DNA of 64,000 bases. Source: Cavia porcellus. Taxonomy: Eukaryota > Chordata > Mammalia > Rodentia > Caviidae. The DNA is taken from contig NW_026947486.1 of the NCBI RefSeq assembly GCF_034190915.1, positions 24,049,001 through 24,113,000 on the forward strand. Direction: 5' to 3'. A model generated the notes under the pieces. It saw only the letters and a program-made list of their open reading frames with translations. It searched no databases and was not told where the DNA came from. The position numbers and the translations under genes are program-made. The stretch's first letter is position 1, and each line of letters starts with the position of its first letter. This document shows, piece by piece, positions 1 through 12,649 of this stretch.

Positions 1-239
1 ACATTTTAACCTATTCTATGTCTCTATGTTTCATCTTCATCAACCCTTGATAAAGTACAAGCTTGTAGATTGGCCCACTACAGATGGCACCAGAACATGG
101 ATGTGACCAAGGAAATCCACCCAGGTGGTAAAGTGTGATGAATCTGCATATGGTACTTCTGCAGTTCAAAGGTGCTGGCCAGCAAAAGAATATGACTAAA
201 GGACAAAAGAAAGAAAAAGAACCTTGAGTGTGCAGTAGT

Positions 240-1000
240 CAGCCAGAGTAATGTGGCAGACTTCGTCCACTAAAGTACAGTACTATATGCCTTTATGGGA
301 AAGTCTGTTGCCCCAGTATGACACTCGAATTAGTAGTCACTTGATTTCTCACATGTTGCAAGATGTTATCAAACATAATCCTTGGTTTCCTCAAATGGGC
401 GTTTGTAGAGTTTGGATCAAGAGAAGGTATATATGTGATTATCCAAGGGCTCTATTATTTCCCCTGAAACTTTCTGCACATGAAACTTGGTCCATGTCGT
501 TCTTTGCCCTTTAATTGCTGGAGAACATCCCACACCTACTGCACTCTTGGGAGATGATGAAGATCAGGGTGAAGAGCCCTGGCCCTTTTCTCTTCATCTT
601 CCTCTTCCTCTTTCTCCCTCATGTGTGACTGGGGCAGAAGTAGTGTCTCCTTTTCACAGCTTGGTCAGACAGCAGTCCTTAATGGAGAGCCCTTCAGGAT
701 ATGTGCTTTTCAAGTTAATATTCATCCTGACCCTACTAATCTGTGATGAAATGTTCATGAGCACTATCCTTTGGAGTATAAATTGCTCAAATAATTAAAA
801 TACAATGTCATGAATAATGGAGTTCAGGCTCCTTTCCTGTTGGGCCTGTTAGAGACTATCCTGAGAATTCTGCATTTACTTCCTTTATGCATTAAACATT
901 TAGCTAAGTCCTGCATTTTTGCAGGGCAAAACTTAACTTTCCGTATAAATTTGCAAGAATTAGCAAGTGAGTGAAGGAGACACAACCGAGCAGCAAGACA
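240..1000 (+). pseudogene. Decayed class II retroviral gag (MA and CA remnants)
   Basis: Two stretches read like betaretrovirus/IAP-type Gag. Around 280-420 the frame gives a matrix-like run with HNPWFPQ, the usual class II W-F-P pattern at the end of a helical domain. Around 760-987 another frame gives YKLLK, a stop, then GVQAPFLLGLLETI and LAKSCIFAGQ. That matches the order of the capsid N-terminal domain (ELK-AV--YG--APF--GLLE, then LAKACL--GQYL). Between them lies an acidic and proline-rich patch (EDQGEEPWP). At least two frameshifts and several stops separate the parts, so nothing can be made from it. No LTR was seen nearby. It is far more decayed than the provirus at 41899. Family assignment is by pattern recognition; an unrelated processed pseudogene is the alternative. 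Confidence 0.5.
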
Positions 1001-1049
1001 CCTAGAGGTTCTGGATGAAGTGCTTTTGGAGTTTGTCCAGGAGTTGCAG

Positions 1050-1226
1050 CAACTGGCAGAATAAGGTCCTATATAGGCTCGCACTCTACCAGTGACCCAG
1101 AATTGCCACAACTGGCAGAAAAGGGTCCAAAACAGAATCCTGCTCCATCACTTACCCAGAGCCATGGCAACTGGGAGGAAGAGGGCCCAGAACAGGCTTC
1201 CATTCGCACAACTGACAGGACTCAGG
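1050..1226 (+). repeat. Three degenerate 59-bp tandem units plus a partial unit
   Basis: The words caactggcag, caactggcag and caactgggag start at 1050, 1109 and 1168, a regular 59-bp step. A shorter partial unit (caactgacag) follows at 1209. The array is GC-richer than its surroundings and precedes the 5' leader of an L1, so it may be a remnant of tandem promoter monomers (inference). Confidence 0.5.
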
Positions 1227-1424
1227 GCCCAGAGACCAGAGGGAATCCAGCAACACACTGGGACTCCACCTAGAATTCACATTCCGGACAGGTAAGACTA
1301 GTGGTGCAGAAAAGTCTGAAGCAACAGTACCAACATGAGCCAGCAGGTGGTAAGTTAGGTGAACCAGTTTTGTGCCTGGAGACCAAGACACATGCAATAC
1401 AAGTAGGTGAGTGGGGCTACCTCC

Positions 1425-1502
1425 CTTTTTTCTTTCCTTTCCTTTCCTTTCTTTTCCTTTCTTTTCCTTTCCTTTCTTTTCCTTTCCTTTCCTTTCCTTG
1501 TC
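1425..1502. repeat. Pyrimidine microsatellite (CTTTC/CCTTTT type)
   Basis: A run made almost only of C and T with irregular 5-6 bp units such as tttcc and ttttcc. It lies in the L1 leader. A second, T-dominated tract lies at about 1800-2000. Both give spurious open frames rich in Phe, Ser and Leu. Confidence 0.85.
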
Positions 1503-2779
1503 TTTATTTACTTTCACTCCTTTTTATCGCTTTTTTCTTTTCTCTTTTTTAAATGGCTGAGAACTCCAGCCAAAGTAAACTCATCCCATCCACCAAATCC
1601 AGAGACACAGACCAGACCCAAACCCAGCACAAATCCACCTGCAATTTTGGCTAGAAAACACATTCTGGGATCAGACTAGGACTTAAAACAAAACCATAGA
1701 CACTACAGGATTCTCACTTTTATGTGTCTCTGTCTGACTGGTTTTCCTCCTGGTAATCATCTGAGTTAGTGTGTATTATTTTAGTTTTTGTTTTGTTGTT
1801 GCTGCTGTTTCTTTTGTTTTTTTTTTTTTTTTCTCTTTCACTTTTCTTTTCTCTTTTCCTCTCTATTCACTTTTGCCCTGTTTTGTTATTTCTATAGGTT
1901 TGTTGGTTTTCTCCATTTATGTTTTTGTTTTGTTTCCCATTTTTCTCTTTCTTTTTCCCTTTTTTCTTTCTTTTCTTTCTATTTTCTATCATCTTTTCTC
2001 TCATTAATTATTTAGATTTCTGAACTTTCTCTGTCTACTATTCTAATTATCTCCCTATTTTTTTGTCAAATACCTTACTTCATTTTGTGACTCTTTCATG
2101 TGAGGAATCATTCTCTTCTCCTTCTGATTCACTTAAGTACTTCTAGACTTTCTAGTCCAGTACCTAATTCTTCTATGCTACATTTACTCAAAACTTGAAT
2201 GATCATCGAATGCACATCAAAATTGCTCCTACTGTACTTAACGTCATCCACCTCTCCATGTTACCCCCTACCCCTCTCAAGCCCACCACAACAATCACTC
2301 TTCTATGTGGGAAAACATTGCATACAACTTGGCTAATATATAACTTTAGAGCTTGCTCCTATAGTTAAAGAAATCAGGCAAATAGTCACCACAGTCTGTC
2401 AGTAGCCAGGCCATGCTCAAGTCTATTGCTATTGCTAACTGTACTATTTCAACCAGGGTGTCATATCTGCTATAATCAGATTTTCTCCCCTATATGATGA
2501 CACTGAAATTACAAGGGATCATAACCATCAGCATAGTCCAGCACAAAAGGAATGAGCCTTGTGGTAAATTGATGGCAACTCTACCTTCTTAATATATTAG
2601 GAAAGGAGGTCCGTAGGAAAGGCATAGAGATCAAGAAACACCTGTATCCATAAGACAATCTGAACAACACACACGTCTTAGGAAAACCTAGACAATAGGG
2701 ACAAAGCTATCTAACATAAGAAATCTACAAGCATCAATACAGAAAAGAAAATAAAACAAAAAATATGAAATGATGCAAT

Positions 2780-3825
2780 GCAGAACGAAAATGAAATCCC
2801 ATAATCCAGCCTGCCCAGACCAAGCCCTGAGTACAATGAGATAGAGAAAATCAGAAGCTAGCCACTAGAACTTTCTCAAATGAGAGCAACACAAGTGAAA
2901 AAAAAACAAATGGAAGAAGATAGAGAAAAATTTATCTCTAAGGCACAAAATGAAATGATGATCAAAATGAAAGACATTAAATCAGAAACATAAAAAGTAT
3001 AGATGCTTAGGAAAATGGTGGGAACCATGAATGTTCAGCATAAACAAGAGATGCAATCAATGAAACAGATTCAAACAGAAATTCAGCGTGTTATTAACTC
3101 CATTTAAAGTATATGCAACACACTGAATGCAGGCAAGGAGAGAATATGAGACCTACAAGACAGTCATGTGACTGCCGACCAGGAAAAGAAAGATATCTTA
3201 AAAGTGGAAGGGGACATTGAGAAAATCAATCCAACAGCAACAAGATGAAGCAAAGCAAAACAACATACGACCGATTGGAGTCAGTGAGAAAGCGTGAGAC
3301 AGGACAAATGCTACTGAAAATCTCTTCACAGAAACAATGGCAGAAAACTTCCCAAACCTGGACCAAAAAATTGACATACAAGTAAATGAAGCAAAAGGAA
3401 CTGTAAAAATTCATGGACAGAACAAATTTATACCACGGCATATAAAATAATTAAGATTCCAGAAATTTAACACAAGGGCAAAATATTGAAAGCAGCTGAA
3501 GAAACAAATCAGCTATAAAGGAAAGCCCATCATAATCACAGCAGACTTCTCAACACAAACCCTTAAATCAAGGAAAGCCTGGAGTGAGGCATCTCAAATC
3601 TTACATGCAATGAATTTTCAACCCACATTGATGTATCCCACAAAATTATATTTCAAAATCAGGGGAGAAATAAGATACTTCCGTGCCAAAGAGCAACTGA
3701 AGAAATTCATGATCAGCAAACCAGCTATACAGAATGTTCTGAAGGAGATGTTAGAAAGAGGTAACACAGACCACCAACACAAGAACACCAGTAGAAAGAT
3801 GCCACCAAGTAGGTCAAACATGTGA
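2780..3825 (+). pseudogene. L1 ORF1 remnant
   Basis: L1 ORF1 encodes the RNA-binding trimeric nucleic-acid chaperone of the L1 particle. The N-terminal half here is out of frame. Around 3300-3400 the text matches the RRM start (ITENLFTETMAENFPNL-like after frame correction). At 3480-3830 the C-terminal domain is clear: ADFSTQTLKSRKAWSEA-like text, then a 71-residue open stretch with the end-of-protein signature KEQLKKFMISKPAIQNVL. Several indels and stops make it non-coding. It lies about 65 bp upstream of the ORF2 remnant, the normal L1 spacing. Confidence 0.75.
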
Positions 3826-3889
3826 ACAGAGGAGAAAGACAGGGAATCAACAAAAAGGAAATAACATGAAAAAGATAAGCCAACACATA

Positions 3890-6800
3890 TCAGTTGAAAT
3901 CAGCTATGAGAATGGTCTCAACTCACCAATCAAATGAAACAGACTGCCAGAATGGATCAAGAACCAACTTCCAAAAAATGCTGCATTCAAGAAATACATT
4001 TGACCCAAAAAGAAATTCATAAACTAAAAGTCAATGGAAGGAAAACAATTCTCCATTTCACAACAACTCAGAAAAAAATCAGATGTAGCTATTTTAGTTA
4101 TACACAATGTAAAATTTAACCTAAAATTGATCAAAAGAGACAAGAAAGGTCACTACATACTTGTAAAAAGAAAAATGTCAAAAAGAGAACAAAAATCATA
4201 AAAATATATTCACCAAAGACAGATCTACATAAATGCATAAAACAAATCTTAACAGACATGAAAAATAACATTAACACAGTTGTAATAGGAAAATTATTGC
4301 CCCACCCTCACAAGTAGCTAGAATTAGACAAAGAATCAACAAAGAAATGTCAGAAGTAATTCAGGCCTCTGAACAAATGGATTTGGTAGATGTCCACAGA
4401 GTGCTACACCACAAAACATCAAAATACACACTCTTTTCAACATTCTACACACCAGATCACATATCAGTTTACAAAACATGTATAAGTAAATGTAATAGAA
4501 CTGAAATAATTCCATGAATACTATTTTCCCATAGCAAAATGAAACTGGTAGTCCATGACAAAAGAAATAACAAAAACTACATAGATACATGGAAATTAAA
4601 CACGTTTCTGAATACCCAATAGTTAACAGAGGAAATTAAAATTGAAATTAAAAAGTATGTACAATTACATGATAATGTTTATATAATATACCAAAACATA
4701 TGGGATGCAATGAAACCAGCTCTAAGAGGAAAATTTGTAGCAATAACCTCAAACATCAAGAACACAGAATATGTTTAAATGAATAACTGAATGTTGAACC
4801 TCAAACTTCTCAAAAAACAAGAACAAATCAAATGATCAGACAGGGGAAGAAATTATAAAGTTTATAGCAGAATGAATGAAATTAAGACGAAGAAAGCAAC
4901 ATGATCAGTGAATTGAAAATTTGGATATTTGAAAGAATTAATAAACTTGATAACCATTAACCAATCTAATCTAAAAGAGGAAAGAAAAAACACAATTGAA
5001 TCAATTAGAAGTTAAAAGGGAGAAAATAACAAAAGTTCATATAGAAATTGAAAAGATTATCAATACCTAGTATGAGAACGTATATTCAAAGATGAAAAAT
5101 ATAGAAGAATGGACAGATTCCCGTACACAACAAAGTTGCCAAAACTAAATCAGAAAGATATAAAAATTCTAAATGATCTAATATCATCCAATGAAATTGA
5201 AAATGTAATGAAAAATTTACCAACAGATAAAAGCCCAGGCCCTAATGAATTCACTGTACAATCATATAAGAATTTTAGACAACTAATGACACTAATGTTA
5301 AAAAACTTTCAAGAAATTTAAAGGGAAGCAATACTTCTAAAGTCATTTCTGGAGGCAAGTATTACCCTGATTCCCAAACCAGAGAACTCAACCAGAAAAG
5401 ACAACTACAGTGCAATCTCCCTAATGAACGTAGAAACCAACATCCTCAATATGATACTTGGAAACAGAGTGTAGCAACTCATTAAGATTATACAACATGA
5501 CCAAGTAGGATTCATCCCAGGAATGCAGCAATGGTTCAAAATTCACAAAGTAATGAATGTAATACACCACATTAACAAAGCCAAGGATAAAAATCACATG
5601 ATCATCTCAATAGATGCAGAAAAAGCATTTAACACAGTCCAATACACATTCACATTAAAAAAAAAATTAGAAAGTTGCAAAAGAGATTCTTTGTCTTAAT
5701 CTGATAAAAGTCATATGTGACATACTATCAGCTAACATCATCATAAATTGCAAAAAATTGAAAACTTTTGCTGTAAAATCAGGAACAAGAAAAGGATGTT
5801 CACTATCACTCTCCTATTCAATATAGTTCTGGAATTATTACCACGACAATTAGATAAGAGAAAGAAAAAAGGAATGGTGATACGAGAGGAAGAATTTAAA
5901 TTATTACTTGAAGATGACATGATATTTTATTTCAAAGCCTCCAAAACCTCCATCAAAACACTGGTAGATTTAATAAACAAATTCAGTAGAGCCACAGTAT
6001 ACAAGTTCAAAACTCAATCAATAGCATTCCTATACACAAGCAACAAACTCACAGAGAGAAATTAGGGAAACCACTACCTTTGGAATAGCATTCAAAAAGT
6101 GAAACATTTGAGAATCAAGCTAACAAAAGAAAAAAGATCTATACATTCAAAGCTAGAGTACTCTAAAAAAGAAGCTGAAACAAAATATCAGAAGTTGGAA
6201 AGACAAAACTTGCCCACCTATATGAAGAATCAACGTAGTAAAAATGCCCACGCGCCCAAAACTGTTAGGAAGACGGAATGCAATGCCAATCAAAATACCA
6301 TTATCAGAACTTACAGAACTAGATAAAGTAACCCTGAAATTCATTTGGAAACAGAAGAGACCTAGAATTGCAAAAGCAGTTCTAGCCAAGAAATGTAAGG
6401 CAGGGTGCATAACGATCTCTGACTTGAAACTATACTACAAAGTTACTGTGATAAAATCAGCATAGTATTGGTTAAGAAAACAGAACTAAAGATCAGAGAA
6501 ACAAAATATAAGATGCAGACACAACTCCAAACACATCTTATCTTTGAAAAAAGAGGCAAATATGTTCACTGAAAGAAAGATAGTCTATAATAAATGGTGC
6601 TGGGAAAAGTGGCTTTCCATGTGCCAAAGACTAATATTAGACCGACATCTATCACCAGGCACTAAGCTAATATCTACATGGATCAAAGACCTAAATATTA
6701 AACAGAAACACCACATTTACTAGAAGAGAAAATAGGTAGAAATCTTGAAGTCATAGGTGTAGCAGAGACTTCATGAATAAAACTTACATTTCACAGGAAA

Positions 6801-7011
6801 TATTACAAAAGTCAGCAGATGGGATCTCACTAAATTAAAAAGCTTCTGAACAACAAAAGAAATCACCAACAAAGTGAGAAGACAACTCCAGTGTTGAAAA
6901 AATTATACCCAGTTGTCCCTCAGACAACAAAATTTTATCTAGATCACACAAATGTTGAAAAAAAATCAGGCCCCCAAAATTCAAAGACCCAATGCAAAAA
7001 TGGGCATCTGC
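3890..7011 (+). pseudogene. L1 ORF2 remnant (endonuclease and reverse transcriptase)
   Basis: ORF2 normally supplies the APE-type endonuclease and reverse transcriptase. The endonuclease start is visible at 3900-4020 (NGLNSPIK-like, then QEIHLTQKEIHKLKVNG, where the usual QETH has become QEIH). The RT region runs from about 5100 (SPGPNEFT) to 6070. At 5908-5930 the catalytic FADD has become LEDD. The post-RT region at 6290-6460 carries [21 protein letters not shown] text. Many frameshifts break it, and the C-terminal zinc-knuckle region is absent because the element ends at 7011. Confidence 0.75.
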
Positions 7012-7068
7012 CATTTTTGCTCCTCCCCCTCGAGGAAAACATTTGATGGTGATAATAATCACAATATA

Positions 7069-9837
7069 GATTGTTTTTTAAAAATGTATTTAAAGGGAAA
7101 AAAGAGCAAAACAGGAAAAAGGCTAGTAATAATACAGAATTACCAAAATAAACACTAATAAATAATTAGTTGATAAATTACATATTGTCATCTTAGAAAT
7201 AGTTGTTCTAGTTAAAAAATTAAAGCATACAGTGTGGACATTCAAACAGTGAGATTGCAAACAGTTCTGCTCAACGATGCAACAAAAACTTAGGAATATG
7301 GTCATCTATCTTATACACTTAAACATACATGCAGTTGTATCCTTTAGAGCACTTTATTTTCCTCTCTTTTATGTAATAACGATTACGCATTTTAGGTTTT
7401 ATTACTCCTACAGTTTCTTTGAAAAGAATAAAACCAAAAGTGACAAAGGAAAATGGAATCAGTTAAAACAAGAATAGACATAATATATGATGTAAAAACA
7501 AAATACAGTGTGATCAACAATGGCTACTATAATGCCTCTTGCTATCTTCAACAGAATTGCCCATATCTTAAAGAGGGTAAGATTAAATATACCAAAATAG
7601 AACATAAGTAAACAATTTTAAGAAACACTGATTTCAAAGCAAGTCCATTGGTGATCTTCACTGTCTGTCTTCTTGTCTCTAGTTTTCTTCCAAATAGTTG
7701 TACCCATCTTCACCCACAGTGAATACATACAGAACATTGTAGAACTACTCTGATTGTAACGGGGTGATGAAGGCTTTTTAGGTCTTCAAAACCTGACATT
7801 GGGGAAGTCAATAGTGACTGCTATGACATCCCACATTCTCTTCATAGCAGCTGTCCTTATCTTTATGTATACAGAAATTGAACTGAAGAGACTACACTAA
7901 TATCACTATGAACAGTGATTAATAGTTTTGCTAGATTTTATATAATATGTTACAGAATTAGCACTGGGGTTCTTAGTGTCTCTTCTTCAGAGTATCCATT
8001 CATTACATGGTGTATTACATAATCTGTAACTGTAAACTGTTTAGAAATTCTCCCCATGTGTGAATCTCTATATGTCTATCAATCCTTTCTGTATTACAGG
8101 GAAAAACAGATCATAACAAGACAAAAAAACAAATTCTTAGAAAAAGATGAAATGAAAAAGACATATAAAACCACATTATTAGGTGATCTACAGTAGCTAC
8201 TATGCTTTCTCTTGTTATTTTCAATAGAGTTGTCCACATGATCTGACATAAAATAATTGAACATATCATTACAAAGCTATTTTAGTAAAAATATAACTTT
8301 GGAGACATTGAAGGACTTCAAAAGCAGTTAATAATCAAACCAGAATGGGTATGTTATTACATTTGGTCATCTTCAGATTAGTTGTGTCTATTCTTAGACT
8401 CAATATTATCAAGCATACTAAATTTGAATAAGACCAGTCAAGGCAAAACAGCAGTTTAGCAAACCAGCTTCAAAGAAGATCAGCCATAGTAAGACAATGT
8501 AAGTAATACAGGGCTTCAGTTTAAGTTGATATGAATTAAGGATATTTTACTGTGGTTTGCCTTTCTATTTTGGGGACAGTTATCTATGCCCTCAAATCTA
8601 GTATGAGTAGACTGACTTGAACAAAATAAAATCAAACTAAGCAGAGTGATAAGATTACTGTGGCCTTTAAATCCTGATACACTATTAACAATGTCCTCTG
8701 CCTTCTTTTATTAGGTAATTCCTCACCTTTCCCTTTCTCAGGATGCTTTGTATATTTTGGGTCCCACTAACTCCTTTAGTTTTTGGATTAAGGGGCAACC
8801 CATTATCTATCTCAGTGGTGCTGAACATTTTTACCCCTTAGCTTGATCTTGAGCTGTACTCTTTTACTTACTAAAGCCACAAGGTTATCCTTCTTTCTAG
8901 CTTTGTTGTTCTGCACTGCACACAAGTGTCATAACTTTCCAAACTATCTGTGGCTGCTGGACGTGTTGTCCCTATTTCCCTCTGGTTCCCTGTCAAGTTT
9001 CTTTTCTCATCTTTGACTTTCAGTTTATTAACCTTCTTTCAGGTTGAGTATATTTCCTATTCAGAGCATCTTGATGAATCCTGCCTCCTAATCTACTCTG
9101 CCTGTGTTTCTTTTTGTTAGTGTATCTAGGCTATCTATGTTAAAAATTATAGCCCACCTTCTCTGCCTCAACTCTGCTATATATTTTCTGCTATTATTTG
9201 TCCATTTTTCTCCTTCATTGCAGTGTCCTCCTTGTTCATTGAGGCCTCTCTGCCACTGTTGCTGGAATCCTGGTATTTTTTTCCCGCTCTCTTTCTAGAA
9301 TATCCAGTATTTTCTGTAGGGTTGAGTTGGTGGGCATGAACTCCCACAGTACCCCTTTGTCTTGGAAACATCTTGTTTCTCCATTAATTTTGAGAAAGAG
9401 ATTTTCAGGGTGATAGGATTATTTCCAAAAGATGAAAAATATTTCCAAAAGATGAGAAGTATACAATAAAAAGCAGCCTTTTTTCTGAGAACATGGAGAG
9501 AGATGACAGGCACCCCCACTGCTGGCGACCAGCGATCTCTCTGGCAGAAAGGGAGGGTAGGTAAATACCCTCGGTTTGGGGTGGAACCTAAGGGGGTCAT
9601 TAGGGATGCATAGTTAGCACATTGGTCCTAGGTTTGGTGCCATATGTAAATTTCCAGGGGTGGGAAGTTGGCGTCACAGGTAAATTCCTAGGGCAGGGGA
9701 GATAGGGGCTTCCTGCTTCCAGTTGAGGCTTTCCTGGCTACAGTGTCCTGTCTGGGCCAAAACCCATTCACAGGGCACATTAATCTTGGTTGGAGGTTAT
9801 TTTCTTTCAGGGCATGGACTATTTACGCCCAGACTCT
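7069..9837 (-). mobile_element. ORF2-less LINE (HAL1-like), copy C, 5'-truncated
   Basis: Read on the minus strand, the poly(A) end is at about 7069-7085 and the modular L1 3'UTR extends to about 8640. A spacer of about 500 bp (8640-9140) follows, then the C-terminal part of an L1 ORF1 (9150-9410 and 9771-9837). No ORF2 lies between ORF1 and the 3'UTR. The ORF1 part is split by the solo LTR at 9411-9770 and cut off at 9838, where a SINE piece begins. The segment 8618-9410 is nearly the same as 19436-20235. It groups with the copies at 16675, 19436 and 47883. Confidence 0.6.
9411..9770. mobile_element. Solo LTR, 360 bp, with 5-bp target-site duplication
   Basis: The segment starts TG (tgataggatt) and ends CA (acccattca). 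It is flanked on both sides by caggg (9406-9410 and 9771-9775). The paralogous ORF1 sequence near 20231 reads straight through (tttcagggcacattaatc), so this is a clean insertion. A 5-bp duplication and 360-bp length fit the ERVL/MaLR class; family and orientation were not recognised. Near its left end aaatatttccaaaagatga-like text occurs twice in tandem. Confidence 0.7.
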
Positions 9838-9912
9838 CTCTGTATTGGGGACTGAACTCAAAACTTTGTGCTTGCTAGGCAGATGCTTATGCTCCTGAGC
9901 TAAAAGCCCAGT
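9838..9912 (-). mobile_element. ID-type SINE, partial
   Basis: Reverse complement of a tRNA-derived SINE: the gctgggctttt-like head lies at the right end and a degenerate B-box region (ttgagttcagtcccc) at the left. It sits at the broken edge of the ORF1 fragment. Several differences from the other copies suggest it is older. Confidence 0.6.
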
Positions 9913-12533
9913 TTCTTTTAATACTTCCTTATCATCTTCATAAAAGCAAGAACATATTCCTTTAAAAATATTTTAAGTTAATTTTAAGAAAGAAATTAAT
10001 TGTATTGTTGCATGTTATTTACATGAAACTCGTAATTACTAGATAGTTAGATATTGGCACATCATAATGATCAAGTAATTATGCAAAATGTTATTTTTTC
10101 TAAAGATATATACCAAAATAGCGACAAAATGTCTTGATGGAATTAAAATACTGTAGTAAAAATGTGGGGATAGTAAAATAAATGTGGTATGATTGATTTA
10201 CATTGAAGAAGTTGGGGACAAACATACAAGTTTATGATACTAGTCCCTTGTGAACTTTTAAAACTTTTGCAATTCAAAGATTAAAAAGAAAAAAGATAGA
10301 CACGCTGGTGGGTTCTTGTGGGTTCTTGGGAGGGGTGTCCTTGGCACAGGTTCAAGGTATGATGATGATGTCTCAATATTTCAAACAAAGAAATTGAGAT
10401 ATTAGAGGATATGTTGGTGAGTGACATAAATGGAGGAAGTCATATATATGCTATATGAAAACAAAACAGATATAGAGAGAGGGGCATATAAAGGGACCCT
10501 ATTACAATACCTTTAGAAAATAAGAATTAATTAATGGTTCTGAGAAGGAGTGGAATGTTCACAATGGTTAACGGAATTGTAGAAGAATCTATTGCCACAC
10601 CTAAAAATGAGAAATAAAAGTAAAGGAAGGGAGAGAGGAAAGAAGAAAGAAACAGTTTCAGTATAGTACGTTAGGATGTGGACATGCTCATAAGATTAGT
10701 CAATACGAAGATCATTAGTGTTCTCAATAACATCAGTTCCTATGTAGGAAGCAAGCAGGTATCAAAGAATGATTGAGAAGCCCTGCAAGAATGGCAATCA
10801 AATTGGATATTGTTTTCCTATTTGGAACTTAAGGGAAATATGCAGGACTTTGGAGGCACAGGAATAAAGGGTTCATTTTATGTTTTATTTGAGAAATGAA
10901 ACATTTCTGAATCAACTATGATAAAATTAGATAAGGAAGCACCAGATGCACCAGTTCTTCCTCCTCAAAGGAGATAAAATGGGCAGGCCCTGGGAGACTT
11001 ATAAGTTAAGGGTTTCTTTGGTCCTTTAGAAAAGAATTCATTGCTTCTAAACTTTTATATCAGAATCAGAATTCTCATGGTTAGTAGATAAACTATCTTT
11101 GAAGTATTTTAAGCTTGGTTAATCATTCATAGTTTGACAAAGAACAGACCCTGACGTGGCCAACTTTCCACTAGGAATGCAGTAAAATACCTGACTTCTA
11201 ATGACCAGATTTTTCCAGCTTTCCCTTACACTGCACATACAATATCTCCATGAATACACTCAGTGAATCTACTGATTCAGTTATCTTTATTCTCTGACCA
11301 TAAAGATTATTAAAACTTCTTTTACTTCATAGCACTTTTCAAGGGATATTTGAGTCTGTGTTTCGAGATCATAGGACCTCATAATTGACTAACAACAAAC
11401 CCTCTCATTTTCTTTTAGAGTCATTATTTTATATCCACAACTTCAATTTACATGAGGTATGAGAAAGCATGTTTGTAAGTGATGTAATGATATAGGAGAG
11501 GTGGAAAACATAATCTTTTCAGAGACATGTATTACAAAAATATTCCTTGATAAGGTGAAAGGGAACTGTCACTACTTCCAAATCCAGACTGGGCAGCAGA
11601 ACTCACAAAAGCAAGCAGAAATGAATTCTCAGTGCATATCATGAGAAGTCAGTGTCTTTGCTTGTGGAAATTATTCTGTGTACACAGTAAGATGTAGTTT
11701 GAGAGTGAAAACTTTGTCCATTATTAGAGTGTTGCTAAAAGATTAGGAAGGAGGGAGTGGAAGCAGAAGAGGTGTGTTTGTTGAGGAGAGTTCATATCTC
11801 CAGGAAGCTGGCTATGAAAGTGGCTGGCCGATGGTGAAGCAATATGTGAGGCCAGTGGACTCAAGGCCTCCATGGATTTGAAGATTCTCCATACAGTGAC
11901 CTGGAAGGGCAGGAGGAGATGAGACAAGGGGTTGTTAAACATAGACATGGCACTCAGTCCAGTTTTCCTTCACACCCAGGGTGTCACAGCTGTCAGGAAG
12001 ATTTAGGAGGGAATGAGAGTGACCCCGAGGACAGACAGGCCTCAGTGGTAGCCTATTCAGTCTCACAAGCACTAAAGTGACCAGAAAGGATCTGAGGAAT
12101 GAGTTATGAGAGGAAGATAGGGAGTGTGTCACTCAAGTATTGTGTTTAAAAGTTGGGATGTATGTCAGGAGAATGTCCAGAAGAGTGGTATAGGTCTCAA
12201 ATGTTGGATATCAGGTTGTGAATTTTATTGGTCCTTTTCCTTATCCTACAAAAAACAAAAGGACAGATAAAGAAACCAAAAAGGCAGGCCTTCAGCAGGA
12301 AGTTGTCCGACCTCACTGGGCTTTCCTGTTCAGGCTCAGAATTCGCCAGTCCTAGGCCATCTCTGTATCCTGAGGGTACATCTTTAAGGTGTCGCCAAGA
12401 TTTCCTACAGCTGTTGCTATGACTCTGGGTGCAGGAGTAAGGGAGATTTCTTCACCTCTAGGATTCACCTGAACTATGTTGGCCATCCAGTACCAGTTGT
12501 ACCTCTGGTCCTTGCTTTTTTATTTTTTTAATA
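9913..12533. other. Unclassified AT-rich intergenic DNA
   Basis: No reading frame longer than about 74 codons and no family signature I recognise. Contents are AT-rich unique-looking sequence, a purine-rich patch near 10600-10650 and some CT/GA-rich text at 11700-12100. It may hold old repeats too decayed to name by eye. Confidence 0.4.
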
Positions 12534-12606
12534 GGTACCAGGATTGAACTCACAACTGCGCACTTGCAAAGCAGGCGCTTATGCCGCTGAGCTAAATCCC
12601 CAGCAC
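12534..12606 (-). mobile_element. ID-type SINE, antisense
   Basis: On the minus strand it begins gctggggatttagctcagcg and ends at cctggtacc, with the A-rich tail shown as T-rich sequence at 12515-12533. A box (tagctcagcgg) and B box (gagttcaatcc) are both visible. Similar words (ccttgctttttta and cctgctttttttatt) flank it and may be the target-site duplication. Confidence 0.8.
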
Positions 12607-12649
12607 CTGCTTTTTTTATTTTAAATAGAAAAACCAGAAAAATCAAGAA

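Larger units (their letters stand above)
1040..7011 (+). mobile_element. Old near-full-length L1, 3' end missing
   Basis: In order: a long 5' leader (about 1040-2770, with pyrimidine-rich tracts), ORF1 remnant, ORF2 remnant. It stops at 7011, just after the ORF2 segment that in the copy at 60890 reads aaaatgggcatctgagatg. The last part of ORF2 and the 3'UTR are absent, replaced by about 55 bp of unclear DNA and then a minus-strand element. Frequent frameshifts and A-rich drift show it is old. The 5' edge is uncertain because it abuts the gag relic. Confidence 0.7.

Noticed and set aside
1301..2015. Open frames rich in Phe, Ser and Leu
   Set aside because: They are translations of pyrimidine-rich simple sequence, open on several frames at once.
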